A stretch of DNA of 32,893 bases from an uncultured Silvanigrella sp. (GTDB taxonomy: Bacteria; Bdellovibrionota_B; Oligoflexia; Silvanigrellales; Silvanigrellaceae): assembly GCA_903933385.1 (NCBI GenBank), contig CAIZJW010000181.1, positions 1-32,893 of the forward strand, read 5' to 3'. Both the position numbers and the translations under genes were made by a program. This document shows positions 1-7,525 of the stretch, in pieces. The notes below the pieces were generated by a model. It did no database searches. It was not told the DNA's origin and worked only from the letters and a program-made list of their open reading frames with translations. Every line of letters begins with the position of its first letter. The first letter of the stretch is position 1.

Positions 1-70
1 CTGCGGGTCTCTGAGCACGTCAAACAAGATGTTTATTAATTTAAATTGAGTCAATCGAGAGGTTTTCAAG

Positions 71-817
71 ATGGTTTCCACTCAAGAGCTTCAAACATGG
101 AAATGGCCCATTGCTCTAGTTACATTAGGTTTCCTGACATTATCTGTTTCGAATGCTGCATATTCACAGGATAACTCTGAAAAGAAAGATGCCGCTGCAG
201 CCCCACAATCCACGCCTTCCGCACAAAGTGGCACGGGTGAAAATGAAGGTGCCTCGAAAAAGGAATCGGAGCCTGTTGCATCTTCTGCATCTGTCCCTGG
301 TTCTGCCTCAGTGTCGCAATCGAATGGTTGGATTTATCAGATGCGTGCAAACTTTGGCCTAGCAAAGACATCGGCTGCCAAAGACTTCAAGTCGGATCGC
401 CTAGGTGCTGCTCTTTTTGCAGGAAAGGTGTTAGCCGATCTTGAACTTCCCATTCCATTCGCTAGCTCTAAAGATGTCAGTGTCGGTGCGTCGTATCATA
501 CGTTCTCTGGCGTTGAGTTAGTCGAAAATTCGAGCTGGGCATTGCAATCTGTTGGCGCACAGATGAGAGTGGTTCTCGAACCTGGTTTGCCAAACAACAT
601 CGATTTGGCGGTTCAGGGTGGAGTCGCCTGGCAGCGACTTGTGTCTGAAGAAATGCAAACCAGACATGAAAAGGTTAAGAATGGCGTCGCCCTCACGGCT
701 GGCGGATATGCACGTTGGCCAGTGCTCAAGGAATTGCATTTAATTGGTGGCACAGATCTTGTGCTTGGCCAAGCGAGTTGCCTCGCGATTTCACTCGGAT
801 TAGAGGCAGGCTTTTAA
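71..817 (+). CDS. Exported protein with low-complexity linker and outer-membrane beta-barrel-like C-terminus
   Basis: The 248-residue product starts with a hydrophobic segment (about residues 13-32) that reads as a signal peptide. Residues 33-85 form a Ser/Ala/Pro/Glu-rich linker without predicted structure. Residues 86-248 alternate polar and apolar residues with many Gly and aromatic positions, and the chain ends in Gly-Phe. That ending is the usual terminal residue of proteins inserted by the BAM machinery, so a small outer-membrane barrel is a fair inference. I recognise no named family. GAGAGG lies 8 bases before the ATG and supports this start. The gene converges on the next gene with one base between the stops and no visible terminator. 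Confidence 0.75.
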   Translation: MVSTQELQTWKWPIALVTLGFLTLSVSNAAYSQDNSEKKDAAAAPQSTPSAQSGTGENEGASKKESEPVASSASVPGSASVSQSNGWIYQMRANFGLAKTSAAKDFKSDRLGAALFAGKVLADLELPIPFASSKDVSVGASYHTFSGVELVENSSWALQSVGAQMRVVLEPGLPNNIDLAVQGGVAWQRLVSEEMQTRHEKVKNGVALTAGGYARWPVLKELHLIGGTDLVLGQASCLAISLGLEAGF

Positions 818-818
818 A

Positions 819-1442
819 CTACTTGGGCGATGTTGTTGAATTCCTTACATCCAGTAAATTCTGGTTTTTGAATTCGGTTAAATCAACAGACCCCTCGATG
901 GGCTGACCACCGCAGTCGAGACTTCCGCCATCAAGCAAACCAGCCTGTGACAATGAAGCTTTTGTTCCAGACAGAAGCAAAATCTTTCCATCAGCAGGCA
1001 CGGTAAGAGCAGTGATACTCGCACTGTCTATGCCATATTGCTGAAGTGATTTTTGCACGGTTTCGTTTTCAAGACTCAAGTCTTTCAGCGCAGATCCTAT
1101 TCCAACGGAGGGCTCGAAGACGAACAGATTTCTTATTTCACGGCCAGTATTGAGAGTGACCATGAATTCAAACCCAGCAACAATGTCTTCATTGAGTAAA
1201 TAGAATTTTCGATTGCGATAATCGACTCCGTTGCATTGTCCAGGACAAGCAACTCTCACGCGGGCTTTACTTTCTGTGCCTGCGCTCTCGAAGCTCGGCG
1301 GCACCATGCCACAGAGAGTAGATGCTCCGTCTGGCGCACCCAGCAAATCTTTTGTTTTCGACTGATTGTACGTTCTTGGCTTGCACGCAACTTGAAATGA
1401 ACAAACTGCAGCCATGATTCCAGCAAAAATGAAAGTATTCAT
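819..1442 (-). CDS. Probable lipoprotein of unknown function
   Basis: The 207-residue product begins with a short hydrophobic stretch ending in FQVAC at residues 16-20, a weak lipobox (Gln at -3 is unusual), so it may be a lipoprotein or simply exported. The mature part holds Cys44, two nearby cysteines in a CPGQC motif (about 65-69) and one further Cys near residue 177, compatible with disulfides outside the cytoplasm. No catalytic motif or known family is recognised. GAGGAAA sits about 10 bases before the chosen ATG; an ATG slightly upstream is in another frame and opens a non-coding-looking frame. It converges on the barrel-like gene at its 3' end and is divergent from the next gene. Confidence 0.7.
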   Translation of the reverse strand: MNTFIFAGIMAAVCSFQVACKPRTYNQSKTKDLLGAPDGASTLCGMVPPSFESAGTESKARVRVACPGQCNGVDYRNRKFYLLNEDIVAGFEFMVTLNTGREIRNLFVFEPSVGIGSALKDLSLENETVQKSLQQYGIDSASITALTVPADGKILLLSGTKASLSQAGLLDGGSLDCGGQPIEGSVDLTEFKNQNLLDVRNSTTSPK

Positions 1443-1581
1443 GGCCGTTATTTTTCCTCATGAGGTTTGCTTTCTGCTCATAGCGTGTTTCGACTGCCTC
1501 GAATCTTTGAGGAAGGAAAAAATTGCACAATGCCTCAGGCTCCTGACATTGCTATAAGCAAAAAAAGTCAGGAGAAATGTC

Positions 1582-2079
1582 ATGGCCTCTAAAAAGAGTC
1601 ATTTTCTGAAATTATTTTTTGATGGTGTTGTTGTTTTTCTTCTTTTGCTCACATGTGTTCAGTTGGGTTTCAAAAGTGTTAATGCTTCAGTGGATGTTCT
1701 GCCGCGTCCAACACCAAAACATACGCCTAAGCCTCCTCCAACAGTGACACCACGTCCTGCTCCTGCTCGCCCGATTTCCGTGACAAGGCCGTCTCGCCCG
1801 ATGTGGCTGACTCAAGGTGAAATTCACGCCCATGAGGGCGAATACGTTTGCAGAGTTCAGTGCGATAAGAAATGGCAAGATCTCGATTTGGACGTTTTGC
1901 AGGCCACCCGCGGTGGCGAGGATTGGGTTTCCTTTGAGGGCAAGCCCGTCAATTGCAAAGAAGATATGAGCGAACCGCCTCAATGGGTCTTGTATGCAGG
2001 CCATTGGACATCCGCTGGCAATGCTCCAGAAGATTCCCTTTGCTTTTTGGTTATGAGCGAAAGCCGCCAGCTTCATTGA
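1582..2079 (+). CDS. Secreted protein with Pro/Thr linker and four-cysteine C-terminal domain
   Basis: The 165-residue product has Lys residues followed by a strong hydrophobic segment (about 10-30), a signal peptide or a membrane anchor. Residues 41-72 are a Pro/Thr/Arg-rich spacer of the kind that crosses peptidoglycan or separates domains. Residues 73-165 form a small domain with Cys90, Cys94, Cys125 and Cys154 and several Trp, probably two disulfides. The domain is not recognised; it has a small binding-domain look but no signature I can name. AGGAG lies 7 bases before the ATG. It is followed after about 80 bases by a histidine kinase gene on the same strand, but nothing shows a functional link. 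Confidence 0.72.
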   Translation: MASKKSHFLKLFFDGVVVFLLLLTCVQLGFKSVNASVDVLPRPTPKHTPKPPPTVTPRPAPARPISVTRPSRPMWLTQGEIHAHEGEYVCRVQCDKKWQDLDLDVLQATRGGEDWVSFEGKPVNCKEDMSEPPQWVLYAGHWTSAGNAPEDSLCFLVMSESRQLH

Positions 2080-2161
2080 TACGATGAAATATCTTCATCG
2101 TGTCTGAGGCAAAAAGTGTCGATATCTTCTCCAAGCGTCGGTCGCCGGAGACTTCGAAAAA

Positions 2162-3253
2162 ATGCTTTCAGTTGAGATCTCAAATTTGGCAGTTTTGTTG
2201 ATTCTGGCCGAAGCTGGTTTCATCTATCTTTTCATACGGAGCGAGCGTGTGCGTTCCTGGGCAGATGTCGTCTGCTGTGGCCTGCTCGGTGCGTTTGTGC
2301 ATCTTCTGTTGCTTCAGTTTGGAAATATTCGTTCAGAGGAGTGGGAAGTACTTTCGGCTTCAATACTTGTCTTGAGTTTTTCTTTCATGGGCTGGACCAT
2401 GAATCGAGATGATGAGCATATTCCGAAAATTGCGCCATCGTTAGCGCACTTTAGCAACGTGAGTGATGGAATCGGTGCTTTGGGTACTTCTGCTCACGAT
2501 GAGCGTCTTTTAGCTCTAGGTGGCATCTCGGCGCGACTTGTTCACGAAGTTAATCAGCCTCTGAGTACCGCGATATTACGCATCCAAGAAATGAAGCGAG
2601 CAAGAAAAAATAGCGATGAGCATTCTTTAGACAAATGTATTGCTAGCATCGAAATTCAGCTTCAGCATGTTGTACAACTCACACAAGCAGTCAGGAGTTA
2701 CTCTTCTCCTGATAGTCAGGCTCAGACCGGTTTTGTTGAGGTGAGTGAAGTTTTTCAACTTGTCCATGATTTGAGTGAAGTGTGGACGTCTGGCAATGGA
2801 ATTGAATTCAGATGGCCTGCAGAGTTCCCTCTCATTGTGGTGTCTGGTGGCCGAACTTTGCATGCTCAGGTATTGATGAATCTTATTCGAAATGCAGTGG
2901 ATGCTGTCTGTGAGCTTCCTCGGCAAGCTCACAGATGGATTGAAATAGAGATCTCAGAGCAAGGCGGTTCGGTTGAAATTTCGGTGACCAATGCCGGGCC
3001 CGCTGTGGGCAAAAAAACTCAATCGAATCTTTTTAGGCCGTTTTTTTCAACCAAGCGTATGGGTCAAGGCCTGGGTTTGGGATTATCTATCTGTCGTGAA
3101 CTTGTTGAGTCGGTGGGTGGCGAAATCTGGTATGATGAAAATTCGCCAAACCCAAGATTTGTGGTCAGTTATTCCTTTTTGCCCTCAGTGCAAGATGAGC
3201 TAAACGCTGAGTCGTCATTGACGAATTATCAAGACTATAAAGAAGTCGCCTGA
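2162..3253 (+). CDS. Membrane sensor histidine kinase (orphan)
   Basis: The 363-residue product has two or three membrane segments (about 6-25, 35-52, 62-79) with almost no periplasmic domain, then a HisKA/HATPase_c kinase. The H-box is LVHEVNQPLS with His128 as the phosphorylation site; the N-box is around Asn240-Asn244 (NLIRNAVDAV); the G2 box is GQGLGLGLS at 301-309. The G1 box reads NAGPA at 277-281 where DxGxG is usual, so the Asp that normally contacts adenine is Asn. The HEVNQPL form of the H-box is common in NtrB/DctB-like kinases. It is followed only by a convergent gene, so there is no adjacent response regulator. Small loops suggest it senses a membrane or cytoplasmic signal (inference). 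Confidence 0.9.
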   Translation: MLSVEISNLAVLLILAEAGFIYLFIRSERVRSWADVVCCGLLGAFVHLLLLQFGNIRSEEWEVLSASILVLSFSFMGWTMNRDDEHIPKIAPSLAHFSNVSDGIGALGTSAHDERLLALGGISARLVHEVNQPLSTAILRIQEMKRARKNSDEHSLDKCIASIEIQLQHVVQLTQAVRSYSSPDSQAQTGFVEVSEVFQLVHDLSEVWTSGNGIEFRWPAEFPLIVVSGGRTLHAQVLMNLIRNAVDAVCELPRQAHRWIEIEISEQGGSVEISVTNAGPAVGKKTQSNLFRPFFSTKRMGQGLGLGLSICRELVESVGGEIWYDENSPNPRFVVSYSFLPSVQDELNAESSLTNYQDYKEVA

Positions 3254-3260
3254 ATCTTGC

Positions 3261-4460
3261 CTAAAAGCGAAAGCCAACCCCAGCAGAGAAACCAAGTGTT
3301 TCAAATTGTGCCTTTGTGACTTGTCCATTCACGAGTGGCAGCTGAAGACTCATGCTGTTGAAGTCTAGGTTAAACTCAGTGAAGGCCCATTTTTGAATGG
3401 GCAGGTAGATACTCAATCCTGCAAAAATCGGCGCACCCTGGATCGAAAATTTTTCACTTGTGTTGGTTGATTCTCCGTCTTCCACAATAGGCGTGGAAAT
3501 TGAATCGCCAAATCCAATTCCACCAGAAACTGCTACGCGAGTCGTGCCTGCGATAATTATTCCTTGTTCTGCGTAAATTCCGAATCCCCGACCACTCACG
3601 TCACGTAAGGCTGGAAAGAGTTGATCAGAGTCGCCGCCTGTTGCAATTATTGCCGACTTGTTTATGAAACTATTATATAAAACGGCACCAGCTTCCGTCG
3701 AAAGTTGCGAGTTCAGAGAGAGAATTCTTGCTCCGGCTTGAATTTTTAGAGTTTGGGTAGACAGCTTTTGCATACCCAGAACTTTTCCATCTTTGACAAG
3801 ATCAATGGAAGGTGACGTGGAGGTGCTTGTCCAATGAATATCGCTGGTTCCTTGCAAATTTATTTTTGCGATTTGTGCAGGCTCTCGTGGAAAAAAACTA
3901 GATGCGCGCAGTCCGAAGCCACGTTGCGTGTAGCCAGGGCTCAAAAATTTATTCAGAGCCAAGCCAGGCAAGCTATTTTGGTAAACAACATACTGAGGAG
4001 CAATGTGAAGTATTGAACTTTCATTTGAAGGGGAGTCTTTGCGAGTCGAACCGGCTTCAAGACTCAGAGGTCTGATTGTGAAGCCTGCCAGAGAAGAGCA
4101 TTTTTCCTCACCGACGATCACAGTAGCAACCAGGTTTCCAGAAGGACGACTGAGACGTTCTAACCTGACAACTGCCACCCTATTTTTTGAATCATCTAGT
4201 ACTTCAGCTAATTCGCCTTCATTCATTCCACGAATCTTGACCGGAACGATACAGGCAGTGCGTTGAATGTTTTTTCGCCCTTTACCGATCTTTCCGCTCA
4301 CTCCGTCTTGGACTTTGGTTGGAGTTTGTCCATAGGCAAGCAGCGTCGGGCCGCAAAAAAGAAAGATCACCGAAGCAAGCAACGTTGTGACTGGGGAACA
4401 GCGTTGTTTGTGCAAGCTTTTAGGCGCGCAATACGGTTTTAATGAAAGCTCACTTTTCAT
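3261..4460 (-). CDS. Exported outer-membrane beta-barrel-like protein
   Basis: The 399-residue product has a long basic N-region (about 22 residues with several Lys/Arg) before a hydrophobic core (about 25-43) ending near AYGQ, a likely signal peptide. Residues 60-140 form a small domain with two cysteines. The C-terminal half (about 175-399) has alternating hydrophobic residues, many Gly and Ser, and ends FSAGVGFRF, with terminal Phe as in outer-membrane barrels. No family is recognised. No clear Shine-Dalgarno precedes the ATG, and no better internal start is seen. It is convergent with the kinase gene (7 bases between stops) and divergent from the metalloprotease gene over a 97-base gap. 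Confidence 0.72.
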   Translation of the reverse strand: MKSELSLKPYCAPKSLHKQRCSPVTTLLASVIFLFCGPTLLAYGQTPTKVQDGVSGKIGKGRKNIQRTACIVPVKIRGMNEGELAEVLDDSKNRVAVVRLERLSRPSGNLVATVIVGEEKCSSLAGFTIRPLSLEAGSTRKDSPSNESSILHIAPQYVVYQNSLPGLALNKFLSPGYTQRGFGLRASSFFPREPAQIAKINLQGTSDIHWTSTSTSPSIDLVKDGKVLGMQKLSTQTLKIQAGARILSLNSQLSTEAGAVLYNSFINKSAIIATGGDSDQLFPALRDVSGRGFGIYAEQGIIIAGTTRVAVSGGIGFGDSISTPIVEDGESTNTSEKFSIQGAPIFAGLSIYLPIQKWAFTEFNLDFNSMSLQLPLVNGQVTKAQFETLGFSAGVGFRF

Positions 4461-4557
4461 GAATCAAATGTCTGTTATTGCAAGAAAATCAACAAGGAAA
4501 AAAATTGCAGGGCTCTGACCAAATCTATTCCAGTAAACTGCAAGCGAGGTGTCTTTG

Positions 4558-6393
4558 ATGTTATTTTCCAACGGGGTTCTGACATCCGCTGTGGCGGCAA
4601 AGTTGTTCTTCTCCCCCGCTCCTCTTGTTGAAGAGACGAGCATGGCGCGTTTGCAGCCAGTGCTCGAATCATTCCCGGGTTTTTTAGATCACTCGTTTCA
4701 GTCTTCCGTGATTCAGACAGGAAGCTGGCATTGGGATGGAATTGAGCTTCATGCAAGCAAATTTAAAATTGGCTTTGAAGCGAATCGTCATGATCCGTTT
4801 TGGTTCGCTGGATTTTATCCGGCAACAGATTTGACCGCAGATGGCTTCTCTTTTTCAGCAGGGCATAGGCTAGATGCGATTCAGGCGAAGAGTTTCTTTG
4901 CTGAACACATGCGCATAGGGAGTTGGCAGATCGCCGAGCCAAAGCCTATTTTTCAAGTCGAAAATGGAGAGTTGGTGAGTTGGTGGAAGCTTCGTACGGA
5001 CCGAGGGCGTGTTTACTGGATGCGCGAATCCGACGGATTTTGGGGTGAAGAGGTGCCTTTGCCACTTCATGCAAAGGCAAAAGCTTTGCTTTACCGAGAG
5101 AACAAGGTGGCCTCTGCTGAGGCTGGGCTTGAAGAAATTCAACTTTCTGACCTCCTCGATGTTTCGTATCTTAGGAATAAGTTTTTCCGTGTGTTGAATT
5201 GTCAAGGAAGTAAGATTTCATACGAGAAGTGTGGAAATTATGCGCGTTCTGTGAGTGGATTTTACAAGTATCCCTATGAATCTTCCGAATATTCAGAGAT
5301 GGTCGGATATTACTCCATTCAACGAGCAATGGAGTGGCATCGGGGTATCCAAAGCGATACTCAGAAAACTTACTTCGAGAATTTTGCACTCAAAGGTCCA
5401 ATCGATGTGTTTGTTCGAGCCGATGCCAATAATGCTCCTTTTTATGTACCTCGAAGCTCAACACTAGAAAGTGACAACCCAGCGATAGTTGTCTCAACGG
5501 GAGCTGAAGATAATGTCACATCCGGCACTCTTTCTTTTTTAAGCAAAGATTCCGATGTTCTATTTCATGAGTTTTCTCATCACATCATTTATCGATCGGT
5601 TCAGCCCAATACTTCTGCGAGTCAGGCAAGGGTTATTCAAGAGGGGTTAGCTGATTATTTTGCTTATGCAATCACAGGGAATAATCGTCTTGGTGAAAGC
5701 ATTTATGGAGGAGAACCTCTGCGGCAGGGAAATTTGAGCAGTGCGCTCGCCTCTTCCCTGTTTAGTCCCTCTGGGAGCTGGAACCCATATAATGTTGGAG
5801 ATATTCTTAGTTCTGCATTGTGGAGCCTGCGGCAAACTTTTACTGAGTGGAAAGATGGTTACAATCAAATCGATAAAATTGTCTGGGATGCCATCGATTT
5901 GCTTCCGCCACTCGCAACAAATTATCAGTTTGCATGCGCAGTTTATGTGAGTGCGGGAAATTTTGAAAAGCAAGAGAATCTGACCACTGGTTCGCTGCGT
6001 TCACCCGTTGCAAATGAGTTTGTGAAACGTTTATTCTTCACATCAGCGACGCCCGACGCAAATGCATTATGCCCACCAATCAGTTCTATACTTCGCGATG
6101 TTGATGTTGAAGAATCCCTGGAGAGTGGCTTGCCTCTCATAGAGACTCCGAAAAATTCAGTCACATTCACTGGAGAGGGAAAACCAGCTCTTCCACCTTT
6201 CAGTGGAAGCTTGTATCAGCCAATTCAGCCACGTCGCACAGTTTGCGGCTCAGTTGCGTCGAGTCCAGCCCTTGCGAAGGGGCCGTCACTATTTTTCATC
6301 TTTGCGCCGGTTGTTATCGGATCGATGCTTCATAGATTTGCTCGATGGCGGAATCGCTTCCCGAAAAAGTCCCGCGTCGTTGAAGCCAAATGA
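4558..6393 (+). CDS. Gluzincin zinc metalloprotease with C-terminal Cys/TM/basic sorting-like tail
   Basis: The 611-residue product carries HEFSHH with His337, Glu338 and His341 as HExxH, and Glu362 in QEGLADYFAY as the likely third zinc ligand. This pattern is that of thermolysin/fungalysin-type (M4/M36-like) peptidases. The N-terminal 300 residues are unrecognised and may include a propeptide. The N-terminal hydrophobic stretch is short and lacks positive charge, so the export signal is uncertain. The tail has Cys563-Gly564-Ser565, a hydrophobic segment at about 576-591 and a basic cluster (HRFARWRNRF), the three-part layout of CTERM sorting signals. The ATG at 4558 is preferred over GTG 4549 because GAGG lies 8 bases before it. 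Its last 80 bases overlap the convergent transglutaminase gene. Confidence 0.85.
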   Translation: MLFSNGVLTSAVAAKLFFSPAPLVEETSMARLQPVLESFPGFLDHSFQSSVIQTGSWHWDGIELHASKFKIGFEANRHDPFWFAGFYPATDLTADGFSFSAGHRLDAIQAKSFFAEHMRIGSWQIAEPKPIFQVENGELVSWWKLRTDRGRVYWMRESDGFWGEEVPLPLHAKAKALLYRENKVASAEAGLEEIQLSDLLDVSYLRNKFFRVLNCQGSKISYEKCGNYARSVSGFYKYPYESSEYSEMVGYYSIQRAMEWHRGIQSDTQKTYFENFALKGPIDVFVRADANNAPFYVPRSSTLESDNPAIVVSTGAEDNVTSGTLSFLSKDSDVLFHEFSHHIIYRSVQPNTSASQARVIQEGLADYFAYAITGNNRLGESIYGGEPLRQGNLSSALASSLFSPSGSWNPYNVGDILSSALWSLRQTFTEWKDGYNQIDKIVWDAIDLLPPLATNYQFACAVYVSAGNFEKQENLTTGSLRSPVANEFVKRLFFTSATPDANALCPPISSILRDVDVEESLESGLPLIETPKNSVTFTGEGKPALPPFSGSLYQPIQPRRTVCGSVASSPALAKGPSLFFIFAPVVIGSMLHRFARWRNRFPKKSRVVEAK

Positions 6394-7474
6394 AATCTGG
6401 CCTCGCATCTTGCAACCAAACGCCCCCACGGATACGTCCTCCGGCGTCTATCTCTAGGCGGTATCTGTAGAGTGCTGAGCTCACGGCAGGGCGTTCGAGA
6501 AGTTGCCCTAGCGCATTCCACTGTGCTTCCACTTCCATCGAGTAATGCATTTCAGTTTCGATGGTGATCTCTTTTGTTGTCCCTGGTGCAGAGCCAGGCG
6601 AAGGACCTTGCCTGGCAATTTCCCTGCTCTGGAACCTATAAATGGGCTGATTCCAAACTTCGCCCATCCTTGCTACGTCGGCAACAAACCCTTCCTTCAA
6701 AATCCCAAGCTGGTTTGCAATCACGATGTGAAAGGCTCCGGCATTTGCATCTCGACAGGGCGGCGTATTCAATCCCAACGTTCCGAAGGTGTTACAGCGT
6801 GCCCCGAGGCCAACGGCAGGTGCCGAGTTACGTGTTGCCATATGCCAAGTGAGGAGAGCTTTCACGTCCGATGAACCGAACGAAACCGAAATACCATTCG
6901 CACCCTTCAGTGTCACAGGTTGTGGTTCGCGGAATTCTATTGCCGCAGGTGCCCAACCATGACACAGGCCTTCCCATGCCGCTGCTCCAGGGTATGTTCG
7001 CTTTCGTTCGGATTTTACCGTTGGAAAGTCGAAGCGGCCCGTGAAGATATCTAATTTTTCAGCCGGAGACAGTGCGGAGATCTGTTGCTGAGTCATCGAC
7101 TGAACCGATTGTCTCGAGGGCAAGCTGTAGGCAAATGGGCTGCCTGAAGGACTCAACCAGCGGTAAGCAATGCCCGCTCTTTGAGTCGACCAATAGGAAT
7201 CAGACCAAGGAATTCGATCGATCCGACCCGACATGGGTAATTTGTCGAGACGTACTTCGTATGTTCTGCCGAAGCGTGATGGCTCATTGATGACATCCCA
7301 TGCTTCGAAAACACGAGACTTTCGCTGCGTTTCATCTTCATATGAACAAGCAGAAAAACTAAAAATTGCGATCGGAATTAGAGCGGCTACGGCAAAGGAA
7401 ATTCTAGAATGTGCAGAGTCGGTCGTCAGTTTCTTGCGGAAATCCTGAGCTGCCAGAGTCGAAGGTGCTTTCAT
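6314..7474 (-). CDS. Lipoprotein of the transglutaminase-elicitor family (GP42/Pep-13 type)
   Basis: The 386-residue product has a signal sequence (about 25-42) ending in the lipobox FSAC with Cys43, so it is probably lipid-anchored. The body matches my knowledge of the Phytophthora GP42 transglutaminase family: WSDSYWS near 90-96, WEGLCHGWAPAA at 167-178, FHIV with His249, DVARMGEVWNQP ending at 277 and a C-terminal GGVWLQDARPDFIW. Cys171, His249 and Asp266 are in the Cys-His-Asp order of transglutaminases and are my inferred catalytic set. The enzyme would crosslink Gln and Lys side chains. VWNQP with Phe and Glu following matches the Pep-13 peptide pattern. GAGGGG about 10 bases before the ATG supports the start. 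A terminator for the upstream GH57 gene sits in its leader. Confidence 0.85.
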   Translation of the reverse strand: MKAPSTLAAQDFRKKLTTDSAHSRISFAVAALIPIAIFSFSACSYEDETQRKSRVFEAWDVINEPSRFGRTYEVRLDKLPMSGRIDRIPWSDSYWSTQRAGIAYRWLSPSGSPFAYSLPSRQSVQSMTQQQISALSPAEKLDIFTGRFDFPTVKSERKRTYPGAAAWEGLCHGWAPAAIEFREPQPVTLKGANGISVSFGSSDVKALLTWHMATRNSAPAVGLGARCNTFGTLGLNTPPCRDANAGAFHIVIANQLGILKEGFVADVARMGEVWNQPIYRFQSREIARQGPSPGSAPGTTKEITIETEMHYSMEVEAQWNALGQLLERPAVSSALYRYRLEIDAGGRIRGGVWLQDARPDFIWLQRRGTFSGSDSAIEQIYEASIR

Positions 7475-7490
7475 CGCGACGCCCCCCTCG

Positions 7491-7525
7491 AAAAAAGACG
7501 TGCGGGTAAAACCCCCGCGCGTCTT
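7491..7525 (-). terminator. Rho-independent terminator of the GH57 gene
   Basis: A 12-pair stem (7495-7506 with 7514-7525, one G-T pair) encloses a 7-base loop and is followed on the minus strand by six T. The stem overlaps the GH57 stop codon and lies 17 bases upstream of the transglutaminase start, so it separates the two minus-strand genes. Confidence 0.85.

Noticed and set aside
4549-4557. GTG start three codons before the metalloprotease ATG
   Set aside because: The GTG overlaps the likely Shine-Dalgarno GAGG, which is spaced correctly for the ATG at 4558.
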